DNA from: Acidobacteriota bacterium
GTDB taxonomy: Bacteria; Acidobacteriota; UBA6911
Direction: 5' to 3'
Length of the DNA stretch: 5,221 nucleotides
Assembly (NCBI GenBank): GCA_017860075.1
Contig: JAFNAH010000217.1
Location: 1 to 5,221, forward strand
The translations under genes and the position numbers were made by a program. This document shows positions 1 through 5,221 of the stretch, in pieces. How positions within the stretch are numbered: position 1 is the first letter of the stretch; each line of letters starts with the position of its first letter. The notes under the pieces were generated by a model that ran no database searches, was not told the DNA's origin, and saw nothing but the letters and a program-made list of their open reading frames with translations.

Positions 1-510
1 CCAGACGAAAAAGAAGAAGCAGAGTGCAAGAATGTGCGGATCGACCGGACTCCCGCCGGCGGCGGTCCAGCCCATTGCAGGAGGCAGGGCTCCGGTCACT
101 GCACCGGGAACCGCCGCGAAGGCAGACACTCTCTTAAGGCAGGTGTAGCCGACGTTATAGCAGGCAACGGCGCAGAGCCCGAGCAGCGCAGTCTCCCGGT
201 TGTGGCAGATCCACAGAAGGAGGCATCCTGCCGGGATCAGGCACCCCGCGATGACGAGTGCGGCTGCGGCGGTAACGGCGCCGGCCGGGATGGGGCGCCC
301 TCGCGTACGCTCCATTCGCGCATCGAACTCCCGGTCCTGGAACTGGTTCAGGGCACAAGCGCCCATGGCGAGCAGGAGGACACCCAGGGAGACCGTCAGC
401 AGGCCCGGGTTCAACTTGCGGCAGAAAACGATATAACCGGTTGAGGCCGACAGCGTGGAAAGTGCGGCGATTCGTAACTTCGTGAGATCCGCAAGGGCGC
501 GAAACTGCAA
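1..510 (-). CDS. ctaB: Protoheme IX farnesyltransferase (heme O synthase), C-terminal part beyond window
   Basis: A UbiA-superfamily membrane prenyltransferase that attaches a farnesyl group to heme B to give heme O, the precursor of the heme A needed by the adjacent oxidase. The 170 visible codons stay open to the left edge; family members are usually about 280-300 residues, so roughly the last 110 are missing. The first aspartate-rich motif is intact: N55, D59, D63, M66, R68, T69, R72 and P73 (pattern NxxxDxxxDxxMxRTxxRP). The second conserved region has YTCLKR at 122-127 and PPAMGW at 143-148. Membrane segments lie near 12-30, 35-53, 79-101, 108-121 and 128-148. No ATG occurs in frame; TTG at 510-508 is the best start because it follows a GGGGG ribosome binding site and gives a normal N-terminus (MQFRALADLTK). 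It begins 11 bases after the ctaC stop, as the last visible gene of the operon. The family call is very secure and the start less so. Confidence 0.93.
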   Translation of the reverse strand, partial: MQFRALADLTKLRIAALSTLSASTGYIVFCRKLNPGLLTVSLGVLLLAMGACALNQFQDREFDARMERTRGRPIPAGAVTAAAALVIAGCLIPAGCLLLWICHNRETALLGLCAVACYNVGYTCLKRVSAFAAVPGAVTGALPPAMGWTAAGGSPVDPHILALCFFFFVW

Positions 511-514
511 TCTG

Positions 515-521
515 CCCCCAC
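515..521 (-). promoter_or_regulatory. Ribosome binding site that decides the ctaB start
   Basis: GTGGGGG lies directly after the ctaC stop codon (TGA, 524-522), with four bases (CAGA) before the TTG at 510-508. It is the only purine-rich site near the beginning of the ctaB reading frame, which has no ATG. A CTG further upstream, overlapping the ctaC end, has no such site. The match to the Shine-Dalgarno consensus is imperfect. Confidence 0.5.
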
Positions 522-1475
522 TCAGTTCAGGCTCTTGATGAGGTCGATGACCTGCTTCAAGTCCCCCTCGGCAAGCGGGTTGCGGGGCATCGCAGGCGGA
601 TACCCCTTCACCGTCTCCACCATGGGGTCCTGGATGGCCTTTGCCAGGTAGGCGTCGTCCACGACCACCTCACGCTCCGCGCCGCCAGCTTCCTTTACTA
701 TGTGCTTCTGGCCGTATAGCCCCCTGAATGTCGGGCCGACCATCGGGCTGCCGTCGATCGAATGGCAGGTCTCGCAGGCCTTCGCTTTGAGAACGGCCAC
801 GGCCGGGCTCTCGGATTTGAGCGGAATCACCGCAGCGGCATCTGCCTGTCCGGGGAGGGGCGCATCTTCGCCCCCGAAGTACCACTTCTCAAAATCCGAC
901 ACGGGCACGACGACTGCTTTCGACAGCATGTTTGCGTGATCTACCCCGCAAATGACGGTGCACATGATGTCGAAGCTTCCCAGTTTTGTCGGTGTGAACC
1001 AGGTGTAGTTATCCCTGCCGGGGACGACATCCTCCTTGATCCGGAACGCGGGAATGTAGAAGCCATGAATTACATCGAGCGAATGGAGGTTCATCTTGGC
1101 AGGCTTGTTGAGCGCCAGGAACAGCTGTGTGGTCTGTTTCCCGTTCGGGTAGGTGAATGAATAGGCCCATTGGCGGGCCGTGACGTTGATTACCATGGCG
1201 TCGCGGGGCACGCTGCGATCGTAGTCGAAGTTGGTCCAGCCGAAATAGAACATGAACAGGAACAGAACCGTCGGCGTAGCGGTCCACACAACTTCGAGCA
1301 TTGTGTTTCCTTCGATATCCTCACCCCTCGGGTGCCGCTTCCTGTTGTATTTGATGACGAAATACACCATCAGGCTGGTGATAAGGACGAGGAACACCAC
1401 ACACACCGCGGTAATAGCGAGGAAGACCTCATCTACCCTGTCGGCGGCAGTTGACGCTTGCTGGAAAAATGGCAT
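522..1475 (-). CDS. ctaC: Cytochrome c oxidase subunit II with fused cytochrome c domain (caa3 type)
   Basis: Electron-entry subunit (also called coxB), 317 aa. Two membrane helices (about 18-42 and 62-82) are followed by the periplasmic cupredoxin domain holding CuA and then a class I cytochrome c domain. CuA ligands visible are H137 (DVIHGFYIP), C172, C176, H180 and M183. Heme c binds at C234-E-T-C237-H238, with M296 (PPAMPRNP) as the likely axial ligand, making this a caa3-type enzyme that receives electrons directly into its own heme. E61 and W64 match the conserved ExxWT region near the K-channel entrance, and W103 matches the electron-entry tryptophan. Oddities: the CuA loop reads CTVIC, so the usual glutamate (as in CSELC) is valine, and the QWYW motif is QWAY. 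No cleavable signal peptide or lipobox is seen. The ATG at 1475-1473 follows the ctaF stop by six bases with a strong ribosome binding site. It lies after subunits I, III and IV rather than at the more common first position. Confidence 0.97.
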   Translation of the reverse strand: MPFFQQASTAADRVDEVFLAITAVCVVFLVLITSLMVYFVIKYNRKRHPRGEDIEGNTMLEVVWTATPTVLFLFMFYFGWTNFDYDRSVPRDAMVINVTARQWAYSFTYPNGKQTTQLFLALNKPAKMNLHSLDVIHGFYIPAFRIKEDVVPGRDNYTWFTPTKLGSFDIMCTVICGVDHANMLSKAVVVPVSDFEKWYFGGEDAPLPGQADAAAVIPLKSESPAVAVLKAKACETCHSIDGSPMVGPTFRGLYGQKHIVKEAGGAEREVVVDDAYLAKAIQDPMVETVKGYPPAMPRNPLAEGDLKQVIDLIKSLN

Positions 1476-1481
1476 GGCCTC

Positions 1482-1487
1482 TCACCT
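1482..1487 (-). promoter_or_regulatory. Ribosome binding site for ctaC, overlapping the ctaF stop
   Basis: AGGTGA on the minus strand, six bases (GAGGCC) before the ctaC ATG. Its last three bases are the ctaF stop codon TGA, so ribosomes ending ctaF sit on the start signal of ctaC. This supports translational coupling of the two subunits and fixes the ctaC start. Confidence 0.7.
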
Positions 1488-1772
1488 GTACGAAATATCA
1501 AGGAAGGTCAAACCTATGAACAGGATAAGGACGCCCAGCACCATGAAGACCATGGCCTTCAGGAACGGCCTTTCGTACTTCAGGTGCATGAAATAGAAAA
1601 ACACCAGTCCCGCTTTGAGAGGGGTGAGTGTGAGCAGCGCCGCCACGGAAAGTGCTTCGTGGAAAGCCGTGCTGACGAAGACCAGGACGGCGGTGAGAAT
1701 CAGCAACAGCAGCCAGACCTTCACCAGGGTCCGGTAAGGAACTACGTGGCCCTGCTCTTCCGCATGTTCCAT
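1482..1772 (-). CDS. ctaF: Cytochrome c oxidase subunit IV, bacterial type
   Basis: Small integral membrane subunit of the oxidase, 96 aa, of the prokaryotic cytochrome c oxidase subunit IV family. Three hydrophobic helices are visible at about 16-36, 39-62 and 70-92, with the family signature FFYFMHLKYE at 58-67 between the second and third. Its role in the family is structural, stabilising the subunit I/III core; no redox ligand is present. I chose ATG at 1772-1770 (MEHAEEQG) over the in-frame start 19 codons upstream. The upstream stretch is an out-of-frame reading of the end of ctaE and has no family resemblance, and a GGAG site stands five bases before the chosen ATG. The gene begins 10 bases after the ctaE stop and ends six bases before ctaC, so it sits between subunits III and II. 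Confidence 0.93.
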   Translation of the reverse strand: MEHAEEQGHVVPYRTLVKVWLLLLILTAVLVFVSTAFHEALSVAALLTLTPLKAGLVFFYFMHLKYERPFLKAMVFMVLGVLILFIGLTFLDISYR

Positions 1773-1777
1773 TGGTG

Positions 1778-1781
1778 CTCC
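1778..1781 (-). promoter_or_regulatory. Ribosome binding site for ctaF
   Basis: GGAG five bases before the ctaF ATG at 1772-1770, just past the ctaE stop (1785-1783). It decides the short 96-residue form of subunit IV over a longer reading that would overlap ctaE. Confidence 0.65.
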
Positions 1782-1782
1782 A

Positions 1783-2403
1783 TCAAGCTGCGAGATACAA
1801 AAGGGGCAGGAGGAAGATCCAGATAACATCCACCAGGTGCCAGTAAAGACCGACGTTTTCCAGTTTGTTGAAGTCGGTACCGGTGATCTTGTCCCGCCTG
1901 ACGAAATCCAGTGTGATCAACAACGCGATGATACCTGCCAGAACGTGCAGGCCGTGCAGCCCGGTCATGCTGTAGTAAAGCCCGTAGAAGATCTTCTCTC
2001 CGTTAGGCATCTTCAGCAGTTCCGGGCCGTTGGGGTAAATGCCATGCCGGATCTCGGCGCTCCACTCTATGTACTTGTTCGCCAGGAACATGAGCGCGAA
2101 GACGATCGTAACTCCCAGGCAGGCCAAGGTCAGCTTCTTATTGCCTTTTTGGATGGCCGTGATCGCTACAGCAACCGTCAGGCTGCTGGTGAGCAATATG
2201 ACGGTGTTTGCGACCCCGATGATGACATTGAGATGTTTCCCGCCGTTGTGAAAGTCGATCGGGTACATCGACCGGTAGATCGAGTAGAGGAGGAAGAGAC
2301 CGCCGAAAAGGAGGATTTCGGTGAACAGGAACAGCCACATCCCGAACTTGGCTCCCTGGTAATCCTTGTGAACAGGATGTGCATGGGCCGGGGCGGTGCT
2401 CAT
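1783..2403 (-). CDS. ctaE: Cytochrome c oxidase subunit III
   Basis: Integral membrane subunit III (also called coxC), 206 aa, the usual length of the short five-helix bacterial form. Helices lie at about 21-43, 57-82, 91-110, 138-166 and 186-205. Recognisable family blocks are GMWLFLFTEILLFGGLF (21-37, with E29 in the first helix), MTGLHGLHVLAG (146-157, H150 and H153) and YWHLVDVIWIFLLPLLYL (187-204). In this family the subunit has no redox centre; it stabilises subunit I and supports proton uptake at the D-channel side. The open frame extends upstream into ctaD, but those residues do not resemble subunit III. The ATG at 2403-2401 has a GGAGA site seven bases before it and overlaps the ctaD stop as ATGA, so translation is probably coupled to subunit I. 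Confidence 0.96.
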   Translation of the reverse strand: MSTAPAHAHPVHKDYQGAKFGMWLFLFTEILLFGGLFLLYSIYRSMYPIDFHNGGKHLNVIIGVANTVILLTSSLTVAVAITAIQKGNKKLTLACLGVTIVFALMFLANKYIEWSAEIRHGIYPNGPELLKMPNGEKIFYGLYYSMTGLHGLHVLAGIIALLITLDFVRRDKITGTDFNKLENVGLYWHLVDVIWIFLLPLLYLAA

Positions 2404-4028
2404 TGTGCGGTCTCCGGGTTGAAAATATACGGCCGATCCTTGATCACGGGGATTTCCTCGAAGTTCTCCAGCGGCGGTGGCGACGGGGTGTGCCACTCGA
2501 GCGTAACACCTCCCCATGGATTGGATTCGGCTTTCTTCCCTTTGAAGAGCGCGACTACCAGGTTGGCAAAGAAGAGAACAAGCCCGATTGCCATGATGAA
2601 GCCGCCGATCGATGCGATCAGGTGACCCGTGCTGTACTGGGGGAGGTGGGTGTAGTAACGACGCGGCATCCCGAGGTAGCCCAGGACCAGCATGCCTCCG
2701 TAAAGCATGTTGAAGCCGATGAAGATCGGAAACCATGAAATTGCGGCCACTCTCTCGTTGTACATCTTGCCGAACATCTTTGGAAACCAGTGGAGCAACG
2801 CTGCGAAAAAGCCCATGCCGGTGCCGCCGAACATGACGTAGTGAAAATGCCCTACGATCCAGTAGGTGTCATGGAGATGAACGTTCACGTTGAGCGCGCC
2901 CTGGATGAGCCCCGTCAGCCCACCGATGGAGAAGAGGAATACGAAAGTCAGAGCGAAAAGCATCGGCGGCTTGACTTCGATGGATCCCTTGTAAAGGGTT
3001 GCTGTCCAGTTGAAGACCTTGATTGCGCTCGGGACGGCCACCAGGAAGGTGAAGAGGGAAAACATGAGGTTCGCGGCATTCCCCATGCCGCTGGTGAACA
3101 TGTGGTGCCCCCACACGAGGGATCCGAGTCCCGCTATACCGATTGAGGAATAGGCGATTGCCCTGTATCCAAAAATCGTCCTGTGAGCGAAAGTGGGGAT
3201 GACCTCGGTGATAGCGCCCATCGCGGGCAGGATCATGATGTAGACGGCGGGGTGCGAGTAGATCCAGAACAGGTGCTGATACAGCACCGGATCACCGCCT
3301 TTGGCCGGGTCAAAAACGCCGATTCCGAAGATGCGCTCGGCGATTACCAGCAGTAATGTGACTCCTATGATCGGGGTCGCAAGTACCTGTACCCAGGCTG
3401 TGGCGTAGGTCGCCCAGACAAATAGCGGCATGTGATGCCAGGTCATCCCCGGCGCGCGCATGCGATGGACCGTGGTGATGAAGTTGATGCCCGTGAGGAT
3501 TGAAGAAAAGCCGAGGAGGAACACACCGAACACCCCCAGCGGGATGTTGGTCCCGGTCCGCAGGCTGAAGGGTACATAGAATGTCCACCCCGCGTCGGGT
3601 GGCCCGTCGCCTGTGAAGAGCGATGCAATCACGACCAGCGCTCCGACAATGAAAAAGTACCAGGACATCAGGTTCAGGCGGGGAAAGGATACGTCACGGG
3701 CGCCAATCATTATCGGCAGGAAGAAGTTGCCGAATACCGCCGACGCGCCGGGGAGCACGAACATGAAGATCATGATCACGCCGTGCACGGTGAAGAATGC
3801 GTTGTAGATGGCCGGCGGGAAGATGTGGTGACTCGTCGAGAGTTGCTCGATTCTCATGAGGACGCCGATGATAACCGCCACAAAGAAGAGGCTGACCATA
3901 CAGGCAAGGTAGAGGATGCCGATCCTTTTGTGGTCCGTGGAGAGGATCCACGCCAGGATTCCCTTGCGGTCGCCCGATTCCAGGAAGCTTCGGTATGAAG
4001 AAGCTTCGCCATGAGCCAGAGTGTTCAT
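2400..4028 (-). CDS. ctaD: Cytochrome c oxidase subunit I, A2-type heme-copper oxidase
   Basis: Catalytic subunit (also called coxA), 542 aa with about twelve membrane helices. It reduces oxygen to water at a heme a3/CuB site and pumps protons across the inner membrane. Metal ligands visible are H82 and H396 for low-spin heme a, H394 for heme a3 (VGHFHYVMF), and H259, H308 and H309 for CuB, with Y263 as the tyrosine cross-linked to a CuB histidine. H386 and D387 (HDTYW) match the magnesium site. K337 (AIKVFNW) matches the K-channel lysine and D112 (GARDVSFPR) the D-channel aspartate. Helix VI reads YSHPAVY (257-263) instead of GHPEVY: the D-channel glutamate is absent and a Tyr-Ser pair takes its place, the defining A2 feature known from Rhodothermus and Thermus caa3 enzymes. 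The ATG at 4028-4026 overlaps the SCO stop (ATGA), with GAGG at 4040-4037 eight bases upstream. No frameshift is seen, so this subunit looks functional. Confidence 0.98.
   Translation of the reverse strand: MNTLAHGEASSYRSFLESGDRKGILAWILSTDHKRIGILYLACMVSLFFVAVIIGVLMRIEQLSTSHHIFPPAIYNAFFTVHGVIMIFMFVLPGASAVFGNFFLPIMIGARDVSFPRLNLMSWYFFIVGALVVIASLFTGDGPPDAGWTFYVPFSLRTGTNIPLGVFGVFLLGFSSILTGINFITTVHRMRAPGMTWHHMPLFVWATYATAWVQVLATPIIGVTLLLVIAERIFGIGVFDPAKGGDPVLYQHLFWIYSHPAVYIMILPAMGAITEVIPTFAHRTIFGYRAIAYSSIGIAGLGSLVWGHHMFTSGMGNAANLMFSLFTFLVAVPSAIKVFNWTATLYKGSIEVKPPMLFALTFVFLFSIGGLTGLIQGALNVNVHLHDTYWIVGHFHYVMFGGTGMGFFAALLHWFPKMFGKMYNERVAAISWFPIFIGFNMLYGGMLVLGYLGMPRRYYTHLPQYSTGHLIASIGGFIMAIGLVLFFANLVVALFKGKKAESNPWGGVTLEWHTPSPPPLENFEEIPVIKDRPYIFNPETAQ
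2411..2415 (-). promoter_or_regulatory. Ribosome binding site for ctaE
   Basis: GGAGA seven bases before the ctaE ATG (2403-2401), inside the last codons of ctaD. It fixes the start of subunit III within a longer open frame that continues into ctaD. Confidence 0.65.
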
Positions 4029-4710
4029 GCCGACAACCTCGTCTTTTCTTTATTGCCCCGGAATTTCCCCTTCAGAAGAAACATCACGAACCCCGCCGCA
4101 ACGACCAGGACGGCTGCGCCTGTCACGCGGGTGATGTTGAGCACATAGCGCCGCCCGTCCGGATCGTAGCTGTAACAGAGCGCCAGGATTCTCGACATGG
4201 TGGGATGAACTTCCCCAGCCGCGGCTTCCTGAAGCGCCATCTGGATGTCCGCGGGGAGGAAACTGACGCCGTATATATACCGGCTCACGACGCCTTGTGG
4301 CGTGAGTACGATAATTGCGCCGGCATGGGCAAACCCGGAATCAGCCGCGCGGAAATAGAAACCCACGGAGTCAGTTACCGACCTCGTGGCCTGCGCGCTC
4401 CCGGTAAGGAAACGCCAGCCTCCTGGCTCAGTGTGTCTGCCAGACCGTTGAGAAGCGGTGTGCAGATCCCCGCGCACCGGAAGTAGTTCAGGGTCAGAAT
4501 GGTCGGCTTGTCGATCAGTTGGCGCAGGGTAACGTCGTTCCCGTCTTCATCCTTGAGAACACTGTCCAGTGCCGCCTGTGCGCCGAGTCTTTCGTTGATC
4601 CCGGCGCCACCCGAAGTGTCGCCCTGGGCCCGGGATTCCCCGGTCCAGCTGAGGGTCGCTGCAATCGCCAGGCTTACGATGAGTCCTGACGCCCATCTCG
4701 AATTGCCCAT
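4025..4710 (-). pseudogene. sco: SCO1/SenC-type copper chaperone, interrupted by an internal deletion and frameshift
   Basis: SCO proteins are membrane-anchored thioredoxin-fold chaperones that carry copper to CuA of subunit II. Here the coding sequence is split over two frames. Frame one (from ATG 4710) encodes a signal-like N-terminus (hydrophobic 9-21), the start of the fold, and the copper motif C79-A-G-I-C83, then leaves family similarity near 4423 and stops at 4377-4375. Frame two carries the rest: GGWRFLTG from 4423-4400, the copper-binding histidine (FAHAGAI, codon 4327-4325), and a C-terminal membrane helix at about 4147-4073, ending at TGA 4027-4025. Between the blocks, family members usually have some 35-45 residues including the VSFDP strand, all missing here; the lost length must be 3n+1 bases. 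As read, no full SCO protein can be made. The downstream frame has no other lesion, so the change is recent or a sequencing/assembly error. The start lies three bases after the cytochrome c stop, and the stop overlaps ctaD. Confidence 0.85.
4414..4427 (-). repeat. Short GC-rich inverted repeat at the SCO break point
   Basis: GCCAG-GAGG-CTGGC: a perfect five-base stem with a four-base loop, sitting where the two SCO reading frames meet. Seen directly. A link to the missing DNA (replication slippage or a sequencing artefact) is only inference, since five-base stems are common by chance in GC-rich DNA. Confidence 0.4.
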
Positions 4711-4713
4711 TGT

Positions 4714-5221
4714 CTATCTCTGTGTCGCTTGTGTTTTCTGTGGTGATACTTTGAGGAGCCCCGCATGCAGCGCCTGCCACTCCGCCGCGCTCAGGGTTGC
4801 CGCACTCACCGAGAATCCGTTCGCGGGCGCCTCAGCCAGGATGCCCGCCGCCAGTTCCTTCGGTCCTGCACGCCAGGAGGATGATCCCGCGAGAGTCTCG
4901 GCTGCCCGGGACGGGTCGACGACGACGCGCCGGAGCATCTCCGCTTCCGGGCCGTGGTCGTCCGGGGCGACCGCAAGGGGCGGCTGAGAGCTGAACTCCT
5001 CCTCCAGTTTTGCCATCGCCATACTCACCGGAATCCTGTTTGGCGTGCGCTCTCCCGGCGCTGCGAGCTCCTTCGACAGCGCCGCTGTAGCCTCCGGGCC
5101 GGCTGTGTCATGAGTGAAAGCTCCGAGGGATTGGACGTAATGGGCAAGTGCCATGCGATCCCGCTTCGTCAGGTAGTCGAACGGTGCCATCGACGTTCCC
5201 GGGACACCCACGCTCAATGTC
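4714..5221 (-). CDS. c-type cytochrome with long C-terminal extension, 5' end beyond window
   Basis: Only the last 168 codons are in view; the frame is open across the right edge. The first 35 residues are the end of a class I cytochrome c domain: TLSVGVPGTSMAPF, with M11 (codon 5190-5188) as the likely sixth heme ligand, followed by the terminal helix RDRMALAHYVQSLGAF. The CxxCH heme site would lie to the right of the window. A TTG at 5217-5215 could be mistaken for a start, but it falls inside the heme fold. After the cytochrome fold come about 130 residues rich in Ala, Pro and Glu, with segments such as TPNRIPVSMAMAKLEEEF and LSAAEWQALHAGLL, which I do not recognise as a named domain. No membrane helix is visible in this part. 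It sits three bases upstream of the SCO gene, so it is probably co-transcribed and exported as an electron donor or accessory cytochrome of the oxidase; that role is inferred from position. Confidence 0.82.
   Translation of the reverse strand, partial: TLSVGVPGTSMAPFDYLTKRDRMALAHYVQSLGAFTHDTAGPEATAALSKELAAPGERTPNRIPVSMAMAKLEEEFSSQPPLAVAPDDHGPEAEMLRRVVVDPSRAAETLAGSSSWRAGPKELAAGILAEAPANGFSVSAATLSAAEWQALHAGLLKVSPQKTQATQR

Noticed and set aside
34..444. Plus-strand open frame of 136 codons at the left end
   Set aside because: Antisense to the clear ctaB reading frame with its NxxxDxxxD motif; its Arg/Gly/Glu-rich product looks like a shadow translation.
1837..2625. Long plus-strand open frame (262 codons)
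   Set aside because: It lies antisense to ctaE and ctaD, has no family resemblance or convincing ribosome binding site, and is what GC-rich third positions on the coding strand produce.
2404..2736. N-terminal extension of subunit III
   Set aside because: These 111 codons are an out-of-frame reading of the ctaD end; the ATG at 2403 with GGAGA upstream gives the normal 206-residue protein.
4424..4477. ATG at 4477 as a real start for the second SCO half
   Set aside because: The first 18 residues from it are an out-of-frame reading of the copper-motif region; similarity begins only at GGWRFLTG, and no ribosome binding site precedes it.
4375..4480. Programmed ribosomal frameshift in SCO
   Set aside because: No slippery heptamer is seen at the join, and a shift alone would not restore the missing central block of the protein.
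1..5221. Mobile element, CRISPR, defence or other novel system
   Set aside because: All seven reading frames belong to one oxidase and its assembly; no repeats, transposase, integrase, nuclease or spare intergenic space is visible.

Overview
This window is a compact respiratory operon. Every supported gene is on the minus strand, so transcription runs from the right edge to the left edge. It encodes an aa3/caa3-type heme-copper cytochrome c oxidase and part of its assembly machinery. In transcription order: a c-type cytochrome (3' part only, 5221-4714); a SCO-type copper chaperone that is interrupted (4710-4025); oxidase subunit I, ctaD (4028-2400); subunit III, ctaE (2403-1783); small subunit IV, ctaF (1772-1482); subunit II with a fused cytochrome c domain, ctaC (1475-522); and heme O synthase, ctaB (510-1, running off the left edge). 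There is no RNA gene, mobile element, CRISPR array, promoter or terminator that I can support, and no gene-free stretch longer than 11 bases.

The genes fit one pathway. The upstream cytochrome c, or a partner of it, would deliver electrons to the heme c domain of subunit II. They then pass to the CuA centre of subunit II, and on to heme a and the heme a3/CuB site in subunit I, where oxygen is reduced to water with proton pumping. Subunits III and IV are structural membrane subunits. SCO delivers copper to CuA, and CtaB farnesylates heme B to heme O, the precursor of heme A. Heme A synthase (CtaA) is not in view and may lie past the left edge. Two ATGA stop/start overlaps (SCO/ctaD and ctaD/ctaE) and gaps of 3 to 11 bases elsewhere indicate a single translationally coupled transcript.

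The organism is probably a GC-rich Gram-negative bacterium. The SCO protein with a C-terminal membrane anchor, the YSHP-type subunit I and the divergent CtaB suggest a Geobacter-like lineage (Desulfuromonadia). This rests on remembered family resemblance, not on a search.

The system itself is known. The points worth a second look are an apparent internal deletion with frameshift in the SCO gene, a CuA motif in which the usual glutamate is valine, the A2-type (YSHPAVY) proton-path signature, a TTG start for ctaB, and a long uncharacterised tail on the upstream cytochrome c. I do not see a previously undescribed system here.
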